NCBI GenBank assembly: GCA_947499305.1
Contig: CANMNN010000002.1
Coordinates: 226,866-290,865, forward strand
Source of the DNA: an uncultured Arenicella sp.
GTDB taxonomy: Bacteria; Pseudomonadota; Gammaproteobacteria; Arenicellales; Arenicellaceae
DNA: 64,000 nt
Direction: 5' to 3'
This document shows, piece by piece, positions 52,895 to 63,890 of this stretch (positions are counted from its first letter, which is position 1; every line of letters starts with the position of its first letter). A program made the translations under genes and the position numbers. The notes under the pieces are model-generated. The model had not been told where the DNA came from, ran no database searches, and saw only the letters and a list, made by a program, of their open reading frames with translations.

Positions 52895-54350
52895 CTGCTT
52901 TGTGCCACTGCCTCAACAATGCTTCGATTTTAAATTGCGATAGAATCGGCTCAAACTCCCGCTCTACTTCGCGCACTTGCTCAAGGTCACTCATTTGCCA
53001 ATAGCCGACTTTCAAACCAGCCAAATAGGCTGCACCAAGAGCCGTCGATTCTAATACTTTAGGGCGCGTAACAGGCTTTTGCAGCACATCTGCTTGAAAT
53101 TGCGCTAGAAAATCATTGGCAATCGCGCCGCCATCTACGTTTAGCTGACTGAGTTCTATCCCACTGTCTTTCTGCATCGCTGTAAGCACATCAAAAATTT
53201 GGTATGCCAAAGACTGCAGAGTAGCCTTAGCGATTTCTGGCCGACCCGAGTCGCGCGTGAGGCCAAATATTGCGCCACGAGCATACATATCCCAATGCGG
53301 TGCACCAAGGCCGGCAAACGCTGGCACAACAACAACATCGCTTTCAGGGTGAGCAGCAAGCGCTAGCTCTTCTGATTCGCTCGCTGATTTAATAAATTCC
53401 AATTCGTCACGAAGCCATTGCACCGCTGCGCCGGCAATAAATACGCTACCTTCTAATGCGTAAGTGATTTTTCCGTCTAAGGACCACGCTATGGTGCTCA
53501 ACAAACCTGACTCGCTATCGATGCGTTGCTCGCCTGTATTCATCAACATAAAACAACCAGTGCCATACGTATTCTTGGCCATGCCCTTTTCGAAACAGTT
53601 CTGGCCAAACAAGGCAGCTTGTTGATCGCCGGCAACACCGGCAATAGCTACCGACTCACCTTGAAAACTAACTGAGCCAAAATCGGCTGAACTGTCTTTG
53701 ATTTCAGGCAACATCGACGTAGGTATGCCAAAGAGCTCCAGTAGTTCAACATCCCATTCGCCAGTATTGATATTCATCAACATGGTTCTTGCAGCGTTGC
53801 TCGGGTCAGTTGCGTGCACCTTGCCTTCAGTAAGGTTCCATATCACCCAAGTATCGACCGTACCAAAAAGCAGATCCCCCGCTTCTGCCTGAGCTCTAGC
53901 ACCTTCTACGTTTTCTAGAATCCACTCTACCTTGCTGGCTGAAAAGTAAGCATCGATCACTAAACCGGTTTTTTGCTGTATTTTCTCAGCCCAACCCAGA
54001 GAAGACAATTCATCGCAACGCGCCGCCGTTCTTCGATCCTGCCAAACAATCGCGTTATAAACTGGCTTGCCTGTCTTCTTATTCCAGACAACAGTTGTTT
54101 CGCGTTGATTTGTGATACCAATCGCCGCGATATCCGAAGGACGAAGCTGATTGTTCACCGCCAGCTTTTGGAGTACAGCGAATTGAGAATCCCAGATTTC
54201 ATTGGCGTCGTGTTCGACCCAGCCAGGCTTTGGAAAGTGTTGCGTAAACTCTTGCTGAGACACATCTACGATGTCCGCGTCATGGTTAAAAAGCACCGCG
54301 CGTGAGCTAGTAGTGCCTTGATCTAAAGCGATTATGAGTTGTTGCGTCAC
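52857..54350 (-). CDS. glpK: Glycerol kinase
   Basis: Phosphorylates glycerol to glycerol 3-phosphate in the cytoplasm. The 497-residue FGGY-family protein starts IALDQGTTSSRAVLFNHD, contains VWQDRRTAARCDEL and GTVDTWVIWNLTEGK, and ends with the FGGY C-terminal motif DGGAIANDFLAQFQADVL and STALGAAYLAGL. No glpF or glpD is adjacent. slyX overlaps its end. Confidence 0.97.
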   Translation of the reverse strand: MTQQLIIALDQGTTSSRAVLFNHDADIVDVSQQEFTQHFPKPGWVEHDANEIWDSQFAVLQKLAVNNQLRPSDIAAIGITNQRETTVVWNKKTGKPVYNAIVWQDRRTAARCDELSSLGWAEKIQQKTGLVIDAYFSASKVEWILENVEGARAQAEAGDLLFGTVDTWVIWNLTEGKVHATDPSNAARTMLMNINTGEWDVELLELFGIPTSMLPEIKDSSADFGSVSFQGESVAIAGVAGDQQAALFGQNCFEKGMAKNTYGTGCFMLMNTGEQRIDSESGLLSTIAWSLDGKITYALEGSVFIAGAAVQWLRDELEFIKSASESEELALAAHPESDVVVVPAFAGLGAPHWDMYARGAIFGLTRDSGRPEIAKATLQSLAYQIFDVLTAMQKDSGIELSQLNVDGGAIANDFLAQFQADVLQKPVTRPKVLESTALGAAYLAGLKVGYWQMSDLEQVREVEREFEPILSQFKIEALLRQWHKAVERSKQWIDADE

Positions 54351-54553
54351 ATTTCCTCCAACGTTTTGTACTTAGTTCAACGCCTTGATCTAGTCGAGTA
54401 AACTGGCCAAAAGACGATCACGATCGACTCTTATTTCGACCACAATTTAGCGTCGAAGTGTAAGGGATTTTAACGCGCAAACCAACTACACTAGGCCTCT
54501 AGCCAAAACTAAAATATCTTCTACGATACTAACTTTTTCATTCTAGCCAAATT

Positions 54554-55510
54554 GTGAAACGAATTGTCTACTTAGACCGAGCAAGCATACCCGAGCGCTT
54601 CGAGATACGGAAACCATCGATTGAACATCAATGGGTTGACCACGCGTCAACCTCGTATAGTGAACTGCTTGAGCGCTGCCGAGATGCCGATGTGTTAGTA
54701 AGCAATAAAGTAAAGATCGGCGAAGCGGTGCTAAAAGCTTGCCCAACGGTAAAACACATTGCCGTATCCGCGACTGGATATAACGTAATCGATATCGAGG
54801 CCTGCCAGAGGCACGGTGTCAGCGTCAGCAATATTCCGAGTTACGCTGCTACTACAGTCGCTGAACACGTAATTACTTCAGCTCTATGTTTACGCAGAGA
54901 GTTAATCCATTATCGCGCTAACGTAATCGACGGCGACTGGCAAAGAAGCCCAACTTTTTGTTCGTTCGGCAAACCAATAAACGACATTAGTAATGCTACT
55001 TTAGGTGTGGTCGGCCTAGGAGAGATTGGCTTAGAGACTGCTAAAAAAGCACACGCTCTAGGCATGAAGGTAATCTACAGTTCACGCAGTAACAAAAATT
55101 GTTCCTTTGCTAAGCGCGTCGGCTTTAAATACTTACTTCGTCATTCAGACATTATCAGTATTCATTGCAGCCTCAACTCGGACACCGAAAATTTGATTGC
55201 CGCCACTGAGCTCGCGGCAATGAAAGGCACAGCGATTTTAATTAATACAGCTCGCGGTGGAATTGTTAACGAAGGTGACGTTGTAGACGCGATTAACTCA
55301 AATGTCATTGGAGCTATATCGTTCGACACCCTGATCGAAGAGCCACCGAGACCCGATTCGCCACTGCTTTCGATTGCCAATAAGGAGAATGTGATTATCA
55401 CACCCCATACAGGCTGGGCCAGCGAGCAAGCGATGCAGTCGTTAAGCAATATTTTAAGTGATAATATAGAAGGCTTTCTACTCGGCTCGCCGATTAACAT
55501 AGTCAGCTAA
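54554..55510 (+). CDS. D-2-hydroxyacid dehydrogenase
   Basis: A 318-residue NAD-dependent dehydrogenase. The N-terminal catalytic part has SATGYNVIDIEACQRHGV and NIPSYAATTVAEHVI; the NAD-binding motif is GVVGLGEIGLETAKKAHALGM; the catalytic Arg is in INTARGGIVN, and the Glu/His pair lies around LIEEPPRPDSP and TPHTGWASEQAM. It resembles glycerate/hydroxypyruvate and 2-ketoacid reductases. Substrate is not determined by sequence. It is divergent from glpK and 33 bases before avtA. Confidence 0.88.
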   Translation: MKRIVYLDRASIPERFEIRKPSIEHQWVDHASTSYSELLERCRDADVLVSNKVKIGEAVLKACPTVKHIAVSATGYNVIDIEACQRHGVSVSNIPSYAATTVAEHVITSALCLRRELIHYRANVIDGDWQRSPTFCSFGKPINDISNATLGVVGLGEIGLETAKKAHALGMKVIYSSRSNKNCSFAKRVGFKYLLRHSDIISIHCSLNSDTENLIAATELAAMKGTAILINTARGGIVNEGDVVDAINSNVIGAISFDTLIEEPPRPDSPLLSIANKENVIITPHTGWASEQAMQSLSNILSDNIEGFLLGSPINIVS

Positions 55511-55543
55511 ACCACCTACTTAAAGCGCTAATTATAAAACATC

Positions 55544-56803
55544 ATGAAACTCTCAAAATTCGGTAGCAAGTTCACTCGCCAATCAGGCATCAATCAACTC
55601 ATGGTTGATCTCGGTGAAGCCTACAACTCTAACCATCCTGAGCTTTGTATGTTAGGCGGCGGTAACCCAGCATTTATCCCTGAAGCTCAAGCACTATTTG
55701 CTAAGGAAATGCAGCGCCTGATTGAGAACAAGCTATTCGAGCGCATGATTGGTATCTATGACGGCCCAAGCGGCGAGCAAAGTTTTAGAGAAGTTTTATC
55801 AGCTTACCTTAACGAAAAATTCGGTTGGCAAATCGGTCCTGAAAACATCTCTCTGACCAACGGCAGTCAAAACAGCTTTTTCTATTTATTTAACGCACTT
55901 GCTGGTGAAATGTCGGACGGGAGTTTCAAGCGCATTCTATTCCCTCTCGCTCCCGAATACGTCGGCTATGCTGACTCAGGCTTAAGTGATGATATGTTTG
56001 CGTCATATCGCCCAAAAATAGAATTACTCGAGAACAAACAATTTAAGTATCGAGTTGACTTCGATAACTTAGAAATCAGTGATGATATCGCTGCGATTTG
56101 CCTGTCTCGCCCAACAAACCCAACTGGCAATGTTATTGGTAATCGAGAGCTTGCAAGGCTTGACGAACTTGCTGTAGCGCATGGTATTCCGCTGATTATC
56201 GATAACGCATACGGCCAACCTTTTCCGAATGTTATCTATGCTGACGCGCAGCTTAACTGGAATGACAATACGGTACTTTGCATGTCACTCTCAAAACTGG
56301 GCCTGCCTGGTGCGCGCACTGGTATCGTAATCGCGAACGAGGAAATCACCAATACTATAAGCGCCTTAAGTGGAATCATTACACTGGCCCCTAACAGTGT
56401 TGGCGCTGCGCTAATGACACGCATGATTGAAGATGGCGAAATCGAGCACCTAACCGAGAGCATTATTAAACCATTTTATCGCAAGCAATTAGACTCTACG
56501 ATTGAAAGTTTTATGGAAGTGTTTACCGATTTGCCAGTGCTCATGCACAAGCCCGAAGGCGCATTCTTTGTTTGGCTATGGTGCAAAGACTTACCGATAA
56601 GCACTAAAGAACTATATGCTCGTCTTAAAGAGAGACAGGTGTTTGTAATTCCGGGGGAGGACTTCTTTATCGACATCGACCCCAATTGGCCACACACAAA
56701 ACAATGCCTGCGCATCAATTACGGTCAACCAAGCGACAAACTAAAGGCAGGTTTTGAAGTAATTGCCCAAGAACTTCGAAAGGTATACTCAGAGAAGGTT
56801 TAA
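55544..56803 (+). CDS. avtA: Valine--pyruvate aminotransferase
   Basis: A 419-residue PLP enzyme of fold type I that transfers amino groups between valine or alanine and keto acids. The start KFGSKFTRQSGINQLMVDLGEA and MLGGGNPAFIPEAQ are typical of AvtA. The PLP lysine is in LCMSLSKLGLPGARTG; NPTGNVIG and the C-terminal LRINYG arginine are present. It follows the D-2-hydroxyacid dehydrogenase in the same direction. Confidence 0.94.
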   Translation: MKLSKFGSKFTRQSGINQLMVDLGEAYNSNHPELCMLGGGNPAFIPEAQALFAKEMQRLIENKLFERMIGIYDGPSGEQSFREVLSAYLNEKFGWQIGPENISLTNGSQNSFFYLFNALAGEMSDGSFKRILFPLAPEYVGYADSGLSDDMFASYRPKIELLENKQFKYRVDFDNLEISDDIAAICLSRPTNPTGNVIGNRELARLDELAVAHGIPLIIDNAYGQPFPNVIYADAQLNWNDNTVLCMSLSKLGLPGARTGIVIANEEITNTISALSGIITLAPNSVGAALMTRMIEDGEIEHLTESIIKPFYRKQLDSTIESFMEVFTDLPVLMHKPEGAFFVWLWCKDLPISTKELYARLKERQVFVIPGEDFFIDIDPNWPHTKQCLRINYGQPSDKLKAGFEVIAQELRKVYSEKV

Positions 56804-56958
56804 CGGTAATTCTCGACATACAATTAATGCCGACTTTTTAAGCTACAAGATCACGCTATCGCGCGTCTTAGGCTATAATTCGCTCGAATTTAAAGATGTA
56901 AGACTCGCTGCCAAACCTACTCTTCACTTGGCAGCATTGACAGATATCCGAGGTCTGT

Positions 56959-58284
56959 ATGCTAGCTCCCAAAATTGGTTTTATCAGCCTAGGCTGCCCC
57001 AAAGCGTTGGTCGACTCCGAGTTGATATTGACGGAACTGCGTACCAATGGCTACGAGATTGTACCTAGCTATCAAGATGCCGACATGGTTGTGGTTAATA
57101 CCTGTGGTTTTATCGATTCAGCCAAGAAGGAGTCGCTTGACACCATAGGCGAAGCACTCCATGAAAACGGCAAAGTTATTGTCACTGGCTGTATGGGCGC
57201 CAACGCAACAGACATTACTGATATTCACCCCAGCGTTTTAGATGTTTCTGGCCCGCACGCCTACGCGCAAGTTTTAGGCGCGGTTCAAGAACACCTCCCC
57301 TACAAAGCTCCATACGATCCGCATCTGGATTTAGTGCCGCCACAAGGTATTAAGCTAACGCCTCGACACTATGCTTATTTGAAAATATCTGAGGGCTGTA
57401 ATCACCGATGTAGCTTCTGCATCATTCCGTCGATGCGCGGCGACTTAGTTAGCCGACCTGCAAACGAAGTGGTCGCTGAAGCTGAAGGATTAGTCAAATC
57501 GGGAGTCAATGAGTTATTGGTAATTTCTCAAGACACTTCTGCCTATGGTGTGGACACCAAATACCGTACAACGTTTCACAATGGCCAACCGGTGCGCACC
57601 AAGATGATTGACCTCTGCCATGCACTCGGTGACATCGGCGGTGAACAAGCGCCCTGGGTGCGATTGCATTATGTATACCCATACCCGCACGTAGACGACA
57701 TCATCCCGTTGATGGCCGAAAACAAAATTCTGCCGTATTTAGACATTCCATTTCAACACGGCTCACCCAAAGTTTTAAAAGCGATGAAACGCCCTGGCGC
57801 GATTCATAACACGCTAGATCGAATCAAAATGTGGCGCGAAACCTGCCCAGACATCACAATTAGAAGCACTTTCATTGTGGGTTTTCCGGGGGAGACGGAT
57901 GATGACTTTAAGCAGCTTTTGGAGTTTATTGACGAGGCACAATTAGATCGTGTTGGTGCATTTACTTATTCGCCGGTTGAAGGCGCACCAGCTAACGCGC
58001 TCGAAGGTCATGTTCCTGATGAAGTCAAGGAAGAACGCTTAGCTGAATTCATGGGCTTACAAGCGAAAATCAGCACCGATAAATTAAGCAAAAAAGTGGG
58101 CAAAACTATCGACGTTATCATTGACGAGGTAGATGACGAAGGTGCGGTTGCACGTAGCAAAGCCGACGCTCCCGAAATTGATGGCTTGGTCTATATTAAT
58201 GGCGAAACTGAACACTCAGTTGGCGACATTATTAGCGTTACGGTGCACGCCAGTGATGAGCATGATTTATGGGCCAATAGTTAA
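56959..58284 (+). CDS. rimO: Ribosomal protein S12 methylthiotransferase RimO
   Basis: A radical SAM enzyme with two 4Fe-4S clusters that methylthiolates Asp88 of ribosomal protein S12. The UPF0004 domain starts [17 protein letters not shown] with VVNTCGFID and VTGCMGA; the radical SAM motif is [19 protein letters not shown] (CxxxCxxC); the TRAM domain is C-terminal. The 441-residue length is normal. It is plus strand, monocistronic or read with the SDR gene 85 bases downstream. Confidence 0.97.
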   Translation: MLAPKIGFISLGCPKALVDSELILTELRTNGYEIVPSYQDADMVVVNTCGFIDSAKKESLDTIGEALHENGKVIVTGCMGANATDITDIHPSVLDVSGPHAYAQVLGAVQEHLPYKAPYDPHLDLVPPQGIKLTPRHYAYLKISEGCNHRCSFCIIPSMRGDLVSRPANEVVAEAEGLVKSGVNELLVISQDTSAYGVDTKYRTTFHNGQPVRTKMIDLCHALGDIGGEQAPWVRLHYVYPYPHVDDIIPLMAENKILPYLDIPFQHGSPKVLKAMKRPGAIHNTLDRIKMWRETCPDITIRSTFIVGFPGETDDDFKQLLEFIDEAQLDRVGAFTYSPVEGAPANALEGHVPDEVKEERLAEFMGLQAKISTDKLSKKVGKTIDVIIDEVDDEGAVARSKADAPEIDGLVYINGETEHSVGDIISVTVHASDEHDLWANS

Positions 58285-58369
58285 AATTCAAATACTCAGT
58301 AGCCTGAAACAGCGCGTTCATATCACGCCTGATAGACTTGCCGTTTAATCAATATTCCAGAGGGCTATC

Positions 58370-59149
58370 ATGCTAGACCAATTATTTTCAATGAGCGGGA
58401 AAACCTGCGTCGTAACAGGTGGTTCGCGAGGGCTTGGCTTTTACATGGCCAAAGGCTTTCTTGCCGCCGGCGCTAAACGGGTTTACATAACTGCAAGAAA
58501 AGCCGAAGCGTGCTTTGAGGCCGCTAAAGAGCTCTCAGAATTTGGCGACTGCGTCGCTTTACCCGGCAACATCGGCTCAATGGAAGAAATATCAGCGCTC
58601 GTTGCTGAACTTAGCGAACGTGAGCCAGCGGTTGACGTTTTGGTGAACAACGCGGGAACAGGATGGATGGAGCCACTCGAAGATTTCTCTGAAGCTGGCT
58701 GGGATCGAGTGATGGACCTAAACGTAAAATCGCCTTTTTTCCTGACAAAGGAAATGATTCCTTTGCTCAGTGCCAATGCAAGCCATGAGAGTACATCAAG
58801 CGTGATAAACATTGGCTCAGTTGCAGGTATTTGCGGAGAAACCGACACCTATAGCTATGCGCCGAGCAAAGCGGCAATTCATCAATTAACTCGGAACCTC
58901 GCGGTAGCGCTCTGCGACAAACACATACGCGTTAACGCAATCGCTCCTGGTCGTTTCTTTTCTAAAATGACTGAATACGCAAGTAACGATAAAGCTCAAT
59001 ACGAAGCAGAAGTCGCAATGATGCCTTTACACAGATGGGGTTCAGAAACCGATATCAGCGGCGTGGCAATTATGTTGGCTAGCACAGCGGGAGCGTTTAT
59101 TACTGGGCAAATTATTCCGGTTGACGGCGGCACGACTCTTGTACGCTGA
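58370..59149 (+). CDS. Short-chain dehydrogenase/reductase
   Basis: A 259-residue NAD(P)-dependent oxidoreductase. The cofactor motif is CVVTGGSRGLGFYMAKGF; LVNNAGTGW follows; the catalytic Ser is in VINIGSVAG and Tyr/Lys in YSYAPSKAAIHQL; the C-terminus is ITGQIIPVDGGTTLVR. It resembles gluconate 5-dehydrogenase and 3-oxoacyl-ACP reductase-type SDRs but no substrate can be assigned. Confidence 0.9.
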   Translation: MLDQLFSMSGKTCVVTGGSRGLGFYMAKGFLAAGAKRVYITARKAEACFEAAKELSEFGDCVALPGNIGSMEEISALVAELSEREPAVDVLVNNAGTGWMEPLEDFSEAGWDRVMDLNVKSPFFLTKEMIPLLSANASHESTSSVINIGSVAGICGETDTYSYAPSKAAIHQLTRNLAVALCDKHIRVNAIAPGRFFSKMTEYASNDKAQYEAEVAMMPLHRWGSETDISGVAIMLASTAGAFITGQIIPVDGGTTLVR

Positions 59150-59177
59150 TGGCTCTTGTTCGCTGAGGGCATTTAAT

Positions 59178-59612
59178 TTAGGGTTTTGCTGGCCAGCGAA
59201 ACCCTAATACCGTTAATGGATCATAGTGATGCTCGCACACCTCGTTGAGCTGGTTCCCACCGAGCAATACTATGTGATCATTTTCGGTCCTTAAATAGAA
59301 GCCAACATGCCCCTGCCAACCTTTTGGGTCTTCTCGCTCTAAAATTACAATACAGCCTTGCTTGGGTGCATCAATAACGTCCCCCCAATCTAACCAAGAA
59401 CGTGCAAACGCTGAACCAGTACCTGTGATACCAACTTGCGCGATTACCCAGTTAGCAAACGAAGAACACCAAGCCGCTTTGTCATCATAGCCTTGTATGT
59501 TGGTTCTTTGATGGTATTCAGTGATACGCGGATTACTACTCCCTTTAGGAAAACTCTTAACGCCGAGTTCCCCATACGCAACATTCATCCAAGTGTCGCT
59601 ACCTACTGTCAT
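59178..59612 (-). CDS. TIGR02594-type CHAP-like cysteine hydrolase
   Basis: A 144-residue protein with NlpC/P60-CHAP-like catalytic features: the Cys in DKAAWCSSFANWV, the His in WQGHVGFYLR, and GGNQLNEVCEHHYDP, followed by LGFRWP. This fits the TIGR02594 family of small proteins, often of phage-tail or secretion-effector origin, that probably cleave peptidoglycan amide bonds. It has no signal peptide. It lies 32 bases downstream of orn and converges on the SDR gene. No other phage genes are nearby. Confidence 0.8.
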   Translation of the reverse strand: MTVGSDTWMNVAYGELGVKSFPKGSSNPRITEYHQRTNIQGYDDKAAWCSSFANWVIAQVGITGTGSAFARSWLDWGDVIDAPKQGCIVILEREDPKGWQGHVGFYLRTENDHIVLLGGNQLNEVCEHHYDPLTVLGFRWPAKP

Positions 59613-59643
59613 TTCAGCAAGCCGAAAACAGCATCACACCAAG

Positions 59644-60219
59644 CTAATCTTCATACTCATAGTCATCATAAGTATCTGAATGAATTAAGTTATCTCGATA
59701 ATAACGGAGTTCTTCGATCGACTCTTTAATATCATCCAGTGCTTTATGCGTGGCACGCTTATTAAAGCCTGGCAAAATACTCGGCGACCATTGACGCGCA
59801 ACCTCTTTAAACGAGCTGACGTCAATATTTCGATAATGCAGCCAATCGCTTAACTCGGGCATGTACTTGTACAAAAAGCGACGATCTTGGCAGATACTGT
59901 TGCCGCACAAAGGTGCGCGATTATTGAGCGTGTGACGCTGTATAAAATCTAAGGTCTCTATCTCAGCCTGACGCTCGGTGACTCTCGACACCTTAACGCG
60001 GTTAACCAAGCCAGTTTTGTTGTGCGTACGTGTATTCCATTCGTCCATGCCATCAAGCAGTTCATTCGATTGATGAATAGCGATCACGGGACCTTCGGCA
60101 ATGGTTCGTAAGTCACCGTCGGTGATGATAGTCGCCATTTCGATGATACGATCTTTTTCAGGGTCTAAACCTGTCATTTCCAAGTCCATCCAGACCCAGG
60201 CGTTATGATGTGGTGGCAC
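59644..60219 (-). CDS. orn: Oligoribonuclease
   Basis: A 191-residue DEDDh 3'-5' exonuclease that degrades dinucleotides left by RNA decay; essential in many Gammaproteobacteria. Motifs are WMDLEMTGLDPEKDRIIEMA, LCGNSICQDRRFLYKYMPEL and HKALDDIKESIEEL. It has the typical start of the family. The 3' end carries a short acidic tail. Confidence 0.96.
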   Translation of the reverse strand: MPPHHNAWVWMDLEMTGLDPEKDRIIEMATIITDGDLRTIAEGPVIAIHQSNELLDGMDEWNTRTHNKTGLVNRVKVSRVTERQAEIETLDFIQRHTLNNRAPLCGNSICQDRRFLYKYMPELSDWLHYRNIDVSSFKEVARQWSPSILPGFNKRATHKALDDIKESIEELRYYRDNLIHSDTYDDYEYED

Positions 60220-60359
60220 TCGCCATCTCCTTACTGCGCGAACAGTGTTATAGTTTTTAGTGGTCAGTTAATTTTAAGACGCTTAAGTTAAGAACACTTA
60301 CGCTGAAAATACTTACGCGGGTAGTACTTGTGCTGCTTAGTACAGAAACTAAGAATACT

Positions 60360-60704
60360 ATGAACAACGACATCAATAAACTACTCAAGGCCAAGTGCCG
60401 AGTTGTTTCTAAAGAAGATGGCTCTTTGAATCTATCTCAAATTGAAACGCTGCGAGAGCTAACTCCGCAATGGCAGTTTTGCGCGAACGACAACGTACTG
60501 TGCCGAACCTTTCATTTTGACAGCTATATCGATACCATCAGTTTTGTGAACGCGGTCGCTAATATTGCGGAGCAACATGACCACCACCCAGAAATGCAGG
60601 TCACATTTAGGCGCTGCAAAGTAATCTATTCAACACATACCGTTAATGGCGTTACTGAAAACGAGTTTATTTGTGCCGCCCATATAGACTTATTGCACAA
60701 TTGA
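60360..60704 (+). CDS. phhB: 4a-hydroxytetrahydrobiopterin dehydratase (PCD/PhhB)
   Basis: Dehydrates the pterin-4a-carbinolamine made by phenylalanine hydroxylase, regenerating the cofactor. The active site is AEQHDHHPEMQVTFRRC, with further VIYSTHTVNGVTENEF. I use the ATG at 60360 (114 residues); a GTG at 60330 would add ten residues. No phhA is seen nearby, so it may act with a distant hydroxylase. Confidence 0.88.
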   Translation: MNNDINKLLKAKCRVVSKEDGSLNLSQIETLRELTPQWQFCANDNVLCRTFHFDSYIDTISFVNAVANIAEQHDHHPEMQVTFRRCKVIYSTHTVNGVTENEFICAAHIDLLHN

Positions 60705-60734
60705 GTCGAGCTTCTCGCTTCAGCAACAAATGCC

Positions 60735-61883
60735 CTAGGTAACGATATCGTCAAAAAATGACTTGATCTTATCAGCCCATGAACTCTCTTGCGGGCTGTG
60801 CTTGCTGCCGCCCGTGTGAATCGAGTCATCAAGCTCTTGCAATAGCTCTTTCTGGCGTTTAGTTAAGTTAACCGGCGTTTCGACCAACACTTCACAATAT
60901 AGATCACCAACAAAACCGGCATTGCGAACGTTTTTCACGCCTTTGCCACGCAGGCGAAACATTTTTCCTGACTGTGTTCCGGCTGGGATCTTCAACTTAG
61001 CTCGGCCATCTAAGGTTGGTACTTCTAACTCGCCACCTAAGGCTAGTGTGGAGTAGCTAATCGGCACTGTACAATGCAAATCAACGCCTTCTCGGGTAAA
61101 AATTTCGTGAGATTTCAAACTCACCGACACATATAAATCACCATTGATGCCACCTGTGCCGCCATTCTCACCTTCGCCTGATAAACGAATTTGATCGCCC
61201 TCATCTACCCCCGCAGGGATTTTGACTGAGAGCTTTTTGTTTTCGCGTACTCGCCCTTCTCCATGGCAATCATTGCATGGGTCAGAAATAATCGAACCAC
61301 TGCCCTGACATTGTGGGCAGGTTTGCTGCACTGAGAAAAAGCCTTGCTGAATTCGAACTTGACCCTGGCCGTTGCAGGTGCCGCAATGAGTTGGCTTACT
61401 GCCGGCTTTTGCACCCGAACCATGACAGGTTTTACAGCCTGACATTCTTGGAACAGTAATGTTTTTCTCAACACCACGAACTGCTTCTTCAAGCGAGAGC
61501 TCCATGTTATACCGAAGGTCTGACCCACGACGCTGACGCTGGCGGCCACCGCCTCCACCGCCTCCGCCAAAAATATCGCCAAACATATCGCCGAAGATAT
61601 CGCCGAAACCACCCGCGCCTTGACCACCAAAGCCGCCAGCTCCGCCGCCCATTCCACCTTCGAAAGCCGCGTGACCAAATTGATCGTAAGCCGCTTTTTT
61701 CTCAGCATTAGACAATACGTCGTGCGCTTCTTTAGCTTCTTTGAACTTGGCTTCTGCCTCTGCGTCGTCAGGGTTACGATCAGGGTGATGCTTCATCGCT
61801 AATCGACGATAAGCTTTCTTTAATTCAGCCTCATTCGCTGAACGGTCAACACCCAGTATTTCGTAGTAGTCGCGTTTTGCCAT
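60735..61883 (-). CDS. dnaJ: Chaperone DnaJ
   Basis: Co-chaperone that delivers substrates to DnaK and stimulates its ATPase. The 382-residue protein has the J domain (HPD in [10 protein letters not shown]), a Gly/Phe-rich linker (residues about 75-115), four CxxCxGxG zinc repeats (including CKTCHGSG and CGTCNGQG) and the C-terminal substrate domains. It follows dnaK after a terminator, an arrangement that lowers dnaJ transcription relative to dnaK. Confidence 0.98.
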   Translation of the reverse strand: MAKRDYYEILGVDRSANEAELKKAYRRLAMKHHPDRNPDDAEAEAKFKEAKEAHDVLSNAEKKAAYDQFGHAAFEGGMGGGAGGFGGQGAGGFGDIFGDMFGDIFGGGGGGGGRQRQRRGSDLRYNMELSLEEAVRGVEKNITVPRMSGCKTCHGSGAKAGSKPTHCGTCNGQGQVRIQQGFFSVQQTCPQCQGSGSIISDPCNDCHGEGRVRENKKLSVKIPAGVDEGDQIRLSGEGENGGTGGINGDLYVSVSLKSHEIFTREGVDLHCTVPISYSTLALGGELEVPTLDGRAKLKIPAGTQSGKMFRLRGKGVKNVRNAGFVGDLYCEVLVETPVNLTKRQKELLQELDDSIHTGGSKHSPQESSWADKIKSFFDDIVT

Positions 61884-61913
61884 TGCTTAATTCTCTATTA
61901 CTTTGCTTTGCAT

Positions 61914-61948
61914 AAAAAAGCCCGCACTCTAATCAAGCACGGGCTTTT
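61914..61948 (-). terminator. Rho-independent terminator between dnaK and dnaJ
   Basis: On the minus strand AAAAGCCCGTGC pairs through GCCCG / CGGGC with the following half and runs into TTTTTT. It lies 16 bases after the dnaK stop, so dnaJ is read by partial read-through or from its own promoter. Confidence 0.88.
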
Positions 61949-61964
61949 AAACTATCAAGTCTAA

Positions 61965-63890
61965 TTACGCTTTCTTGCTGTCGTCTTCGTCGTTAACTTC
62001 TTCGAATTCGGCATCAACAACGTTATCGTCTTGTGGAGCTTCTTCTTGAGCCGCACCTTCTGGCGCACCTTCAGCACCCGCGTACATTTGCTCAGCTAGC
62101 TTGTGGCTTGCTTGCATCAAAGCTTCAACTTTAGAGTTGATCGCGTCAACATCATCACCTTTAACCGCTTCTTCAACTTCAGCGATAGCGGCTTCAATGT
62201 TTGACTTTTCGGTTGCATCCAAGTTTTCGCCAGCGTCAGCCATGGTTTTAGTAACACCATTAACCATTGATTCTGCTTGGTTTTTAGCGTCAACCAAGGC
62301 CTTGGCTTTAGCATCTTCTTCAGCGTGAGCTTCAGCGTCAGCAACCATTGCTTCGATCTCTTCATCGCTCAAACCAGAGCTTGATTTAATGACAATCTTA
62401 TTCTCTTTGCCAGTCGCCTTATCTTTCGCCGACACGTGCATGATGCCGTTTGCGTCGATATCAAAGGTCACTTCAATTTGTGGCGTGCCGCGTTGCGCTG
62501 GTGGAATGTCTGTTAAGTCGAAACGACCTAAAGACTTATTACCCGCAGCCATTTCACGTTCACCTTGAAGTACGTGAATCGTTACTGCATTTTGATTATC
62601 TTCAGCTGTTGAGAACACTTGGCTCGCATTCGTTGGGATAGTCGTGTTTTTGTCGATCAATGCTGTGCGCACGCCACCCATGGTTTCGATACCAAGCGTT
62701 AGAGGCGTTACGTCTAGTAGCAATACGTCTTTCACATCGCCGCCTAATACACCGCCCTGAATTGCTGCGCCCATGGCAACTGCTTCATCTGGGTTTACGT
62801 CACGACGAGCTTCTTTGCCGAAAAATTCTTGTACCGCTTCTTGCACCTTAGGCATACGCGTTTGACCGCCAACCAAAATCACATCGTCGATCTCGCCTGC
62901 CGAAAGGCCTGCATCTTTAAGTGCCATGCGACATGGATCAATGGTGCGAGTTACCAAATCAGCAACAAGAGACTCAAGCTTAGCGCGCGTTAGCTTTAAC
63001 ACTAAATGCTTAGGGCCAGTAGCGTCAGCTGTAATGTACGGTAGATTAATTTCTGTTTGCGAGCTTGAAGACAATTCGATCTTAGCTTTTTCAGCCGCAT
63101 CTTTAAGACGTTGCATCGCCAGAGCGTCGCCCTTTAAATCGATGTTTTGATCTTTCTTGAATTCTTCAGCTAAATATTCAATTACACGATTATCAAAATC
63201 TTCACCACCTAAGAAAGTGTCACCATTGGTTGATAACACCTCAAATTGGTGCTCGCCATCGATGTCAGCAATTTCGATGATTGATACGTCGAAAGTACCG
63301 CCACCAAGGTCATAAACTGCGATTTTACGATCACCAGTTTTTTGATCCATACCATAAGCAAGTGCAGCAGCAGTTGGCTCATTGATGATACGCTTAACAT
63401 CTAAGCCAGCGATTTTACCGGCATCCTTAGTCGCCTGACGCTGCGCATCGTTAAAGTACGCAGGAACCGTTACCACGGCCTCAGTGACTTCTTCGCCTAA
63501 GAATTCTTCGGCGGTGGTTTTCATCTTCTGCAAAATACGCGCAGACACTTCTGGTGCCGCCATTTCTTTGCCATTGGCTTCTACCCATGCATCGCCGTTT
63601 TTCGCTTTGACGATTTTGTAAGGCATCAAGTCTTTATCACGCTGAACGACTTTTTCGTCGAACTTACGACCGATCAAGCGTTTCACCGCGTACAAAGTAT
63701 TTGTTGGGTTGGTTACCGATTGACGCTTAGCTGGTTGACCTACCAATACTTCGCCATCGTCAACAAATGCTACGTATGATGGCGTTGTGCGATCACCTTC
63801 GCTGTTTTCAATAACGCGTGGCTTGTCGCCATCCATTACGGCTACGCAAGAGTTAGTGGTCCCTAAATCGATTCCAATAATTTTGCCCAT
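61965..63890 (-). CDS. dnaK: Chaperone DnaK (Hsp70)
   Basis: ATP-driven folding chaperone, cytoplasmic. The actin-like ATPase domain has [17 protein letters not shown] and [14 protein letters not shown], with [19 protein letters not shown] at its end leading into the substrate-binding domain; the acidic C-terminal tail follows. I start at ATG 63890 (641 residues), where GAGG lies nine bases upstream; a TTG five codons earlier is open but unlikely. The upstream intergenic region (63891-64000) has no recognisable sigma-32 promoter that I can defend. Confidence 0.98.
   Translation of the reverse strand: MGKIIGIDLGTTNSCVAVMDGDKPRVIENSEGDRTTPSYVAFVDDGEVLVGQPAKRQSVTNPTNTLYAVKRLIGRKFDEKVVQRDKDLMPYKIVKAKNGDAWVEANGKEMAAPEVSARILQKMKTTAEEFLGEEVTEAVVTVPAYFNDAQRQATKDAGKIAGLDVKRIINEPTAAALAYGMDQKTGDRKIAVYDLGGGTFDVSIIEIADIDGEHQFEVLSTNGDTFLGGEDFDNRVIEYLAEEFKKDQNIDLKGDALAMQRLKDAAEKAKIELSSSSQTEINLPYITADATGPKHLVLKLTRAKLESLVADLVTRTIDPCRMALKDAGLSAGEIDDVILVGGQTRMPKVQEAVQEFFGKEARRDVNPDEAVAMGAAIQGGVLGGDVKDVLLLDVTPLTLGIETMGGVRTALIDKNTTIPTNASQVFSTAEDNQNAVTIHVLQGEREMAAGNKSLGRFDLTDIPPAQRGTPQIEVTFDIDANGIMHVSAKDKATGKENKIVIKSSSGLSDEEIEAMVADAEAHAEEDAKAKALVDAKNQAESMVNGVTKTMADAGENLDATEKSNIEAAIAEVEEAVKGDDVDAINSKVEALMQASHKLAEQMYAGAEGAPEGAAQEEAPQDDNVVDAEFEEVNDEDDSKKA

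Noticed and set aside
56763..57068. A 101-codon plus-strand frame between avtA and rimO
   Set aside because: It overlaps the ends of both genes in another frame and has no homology features.
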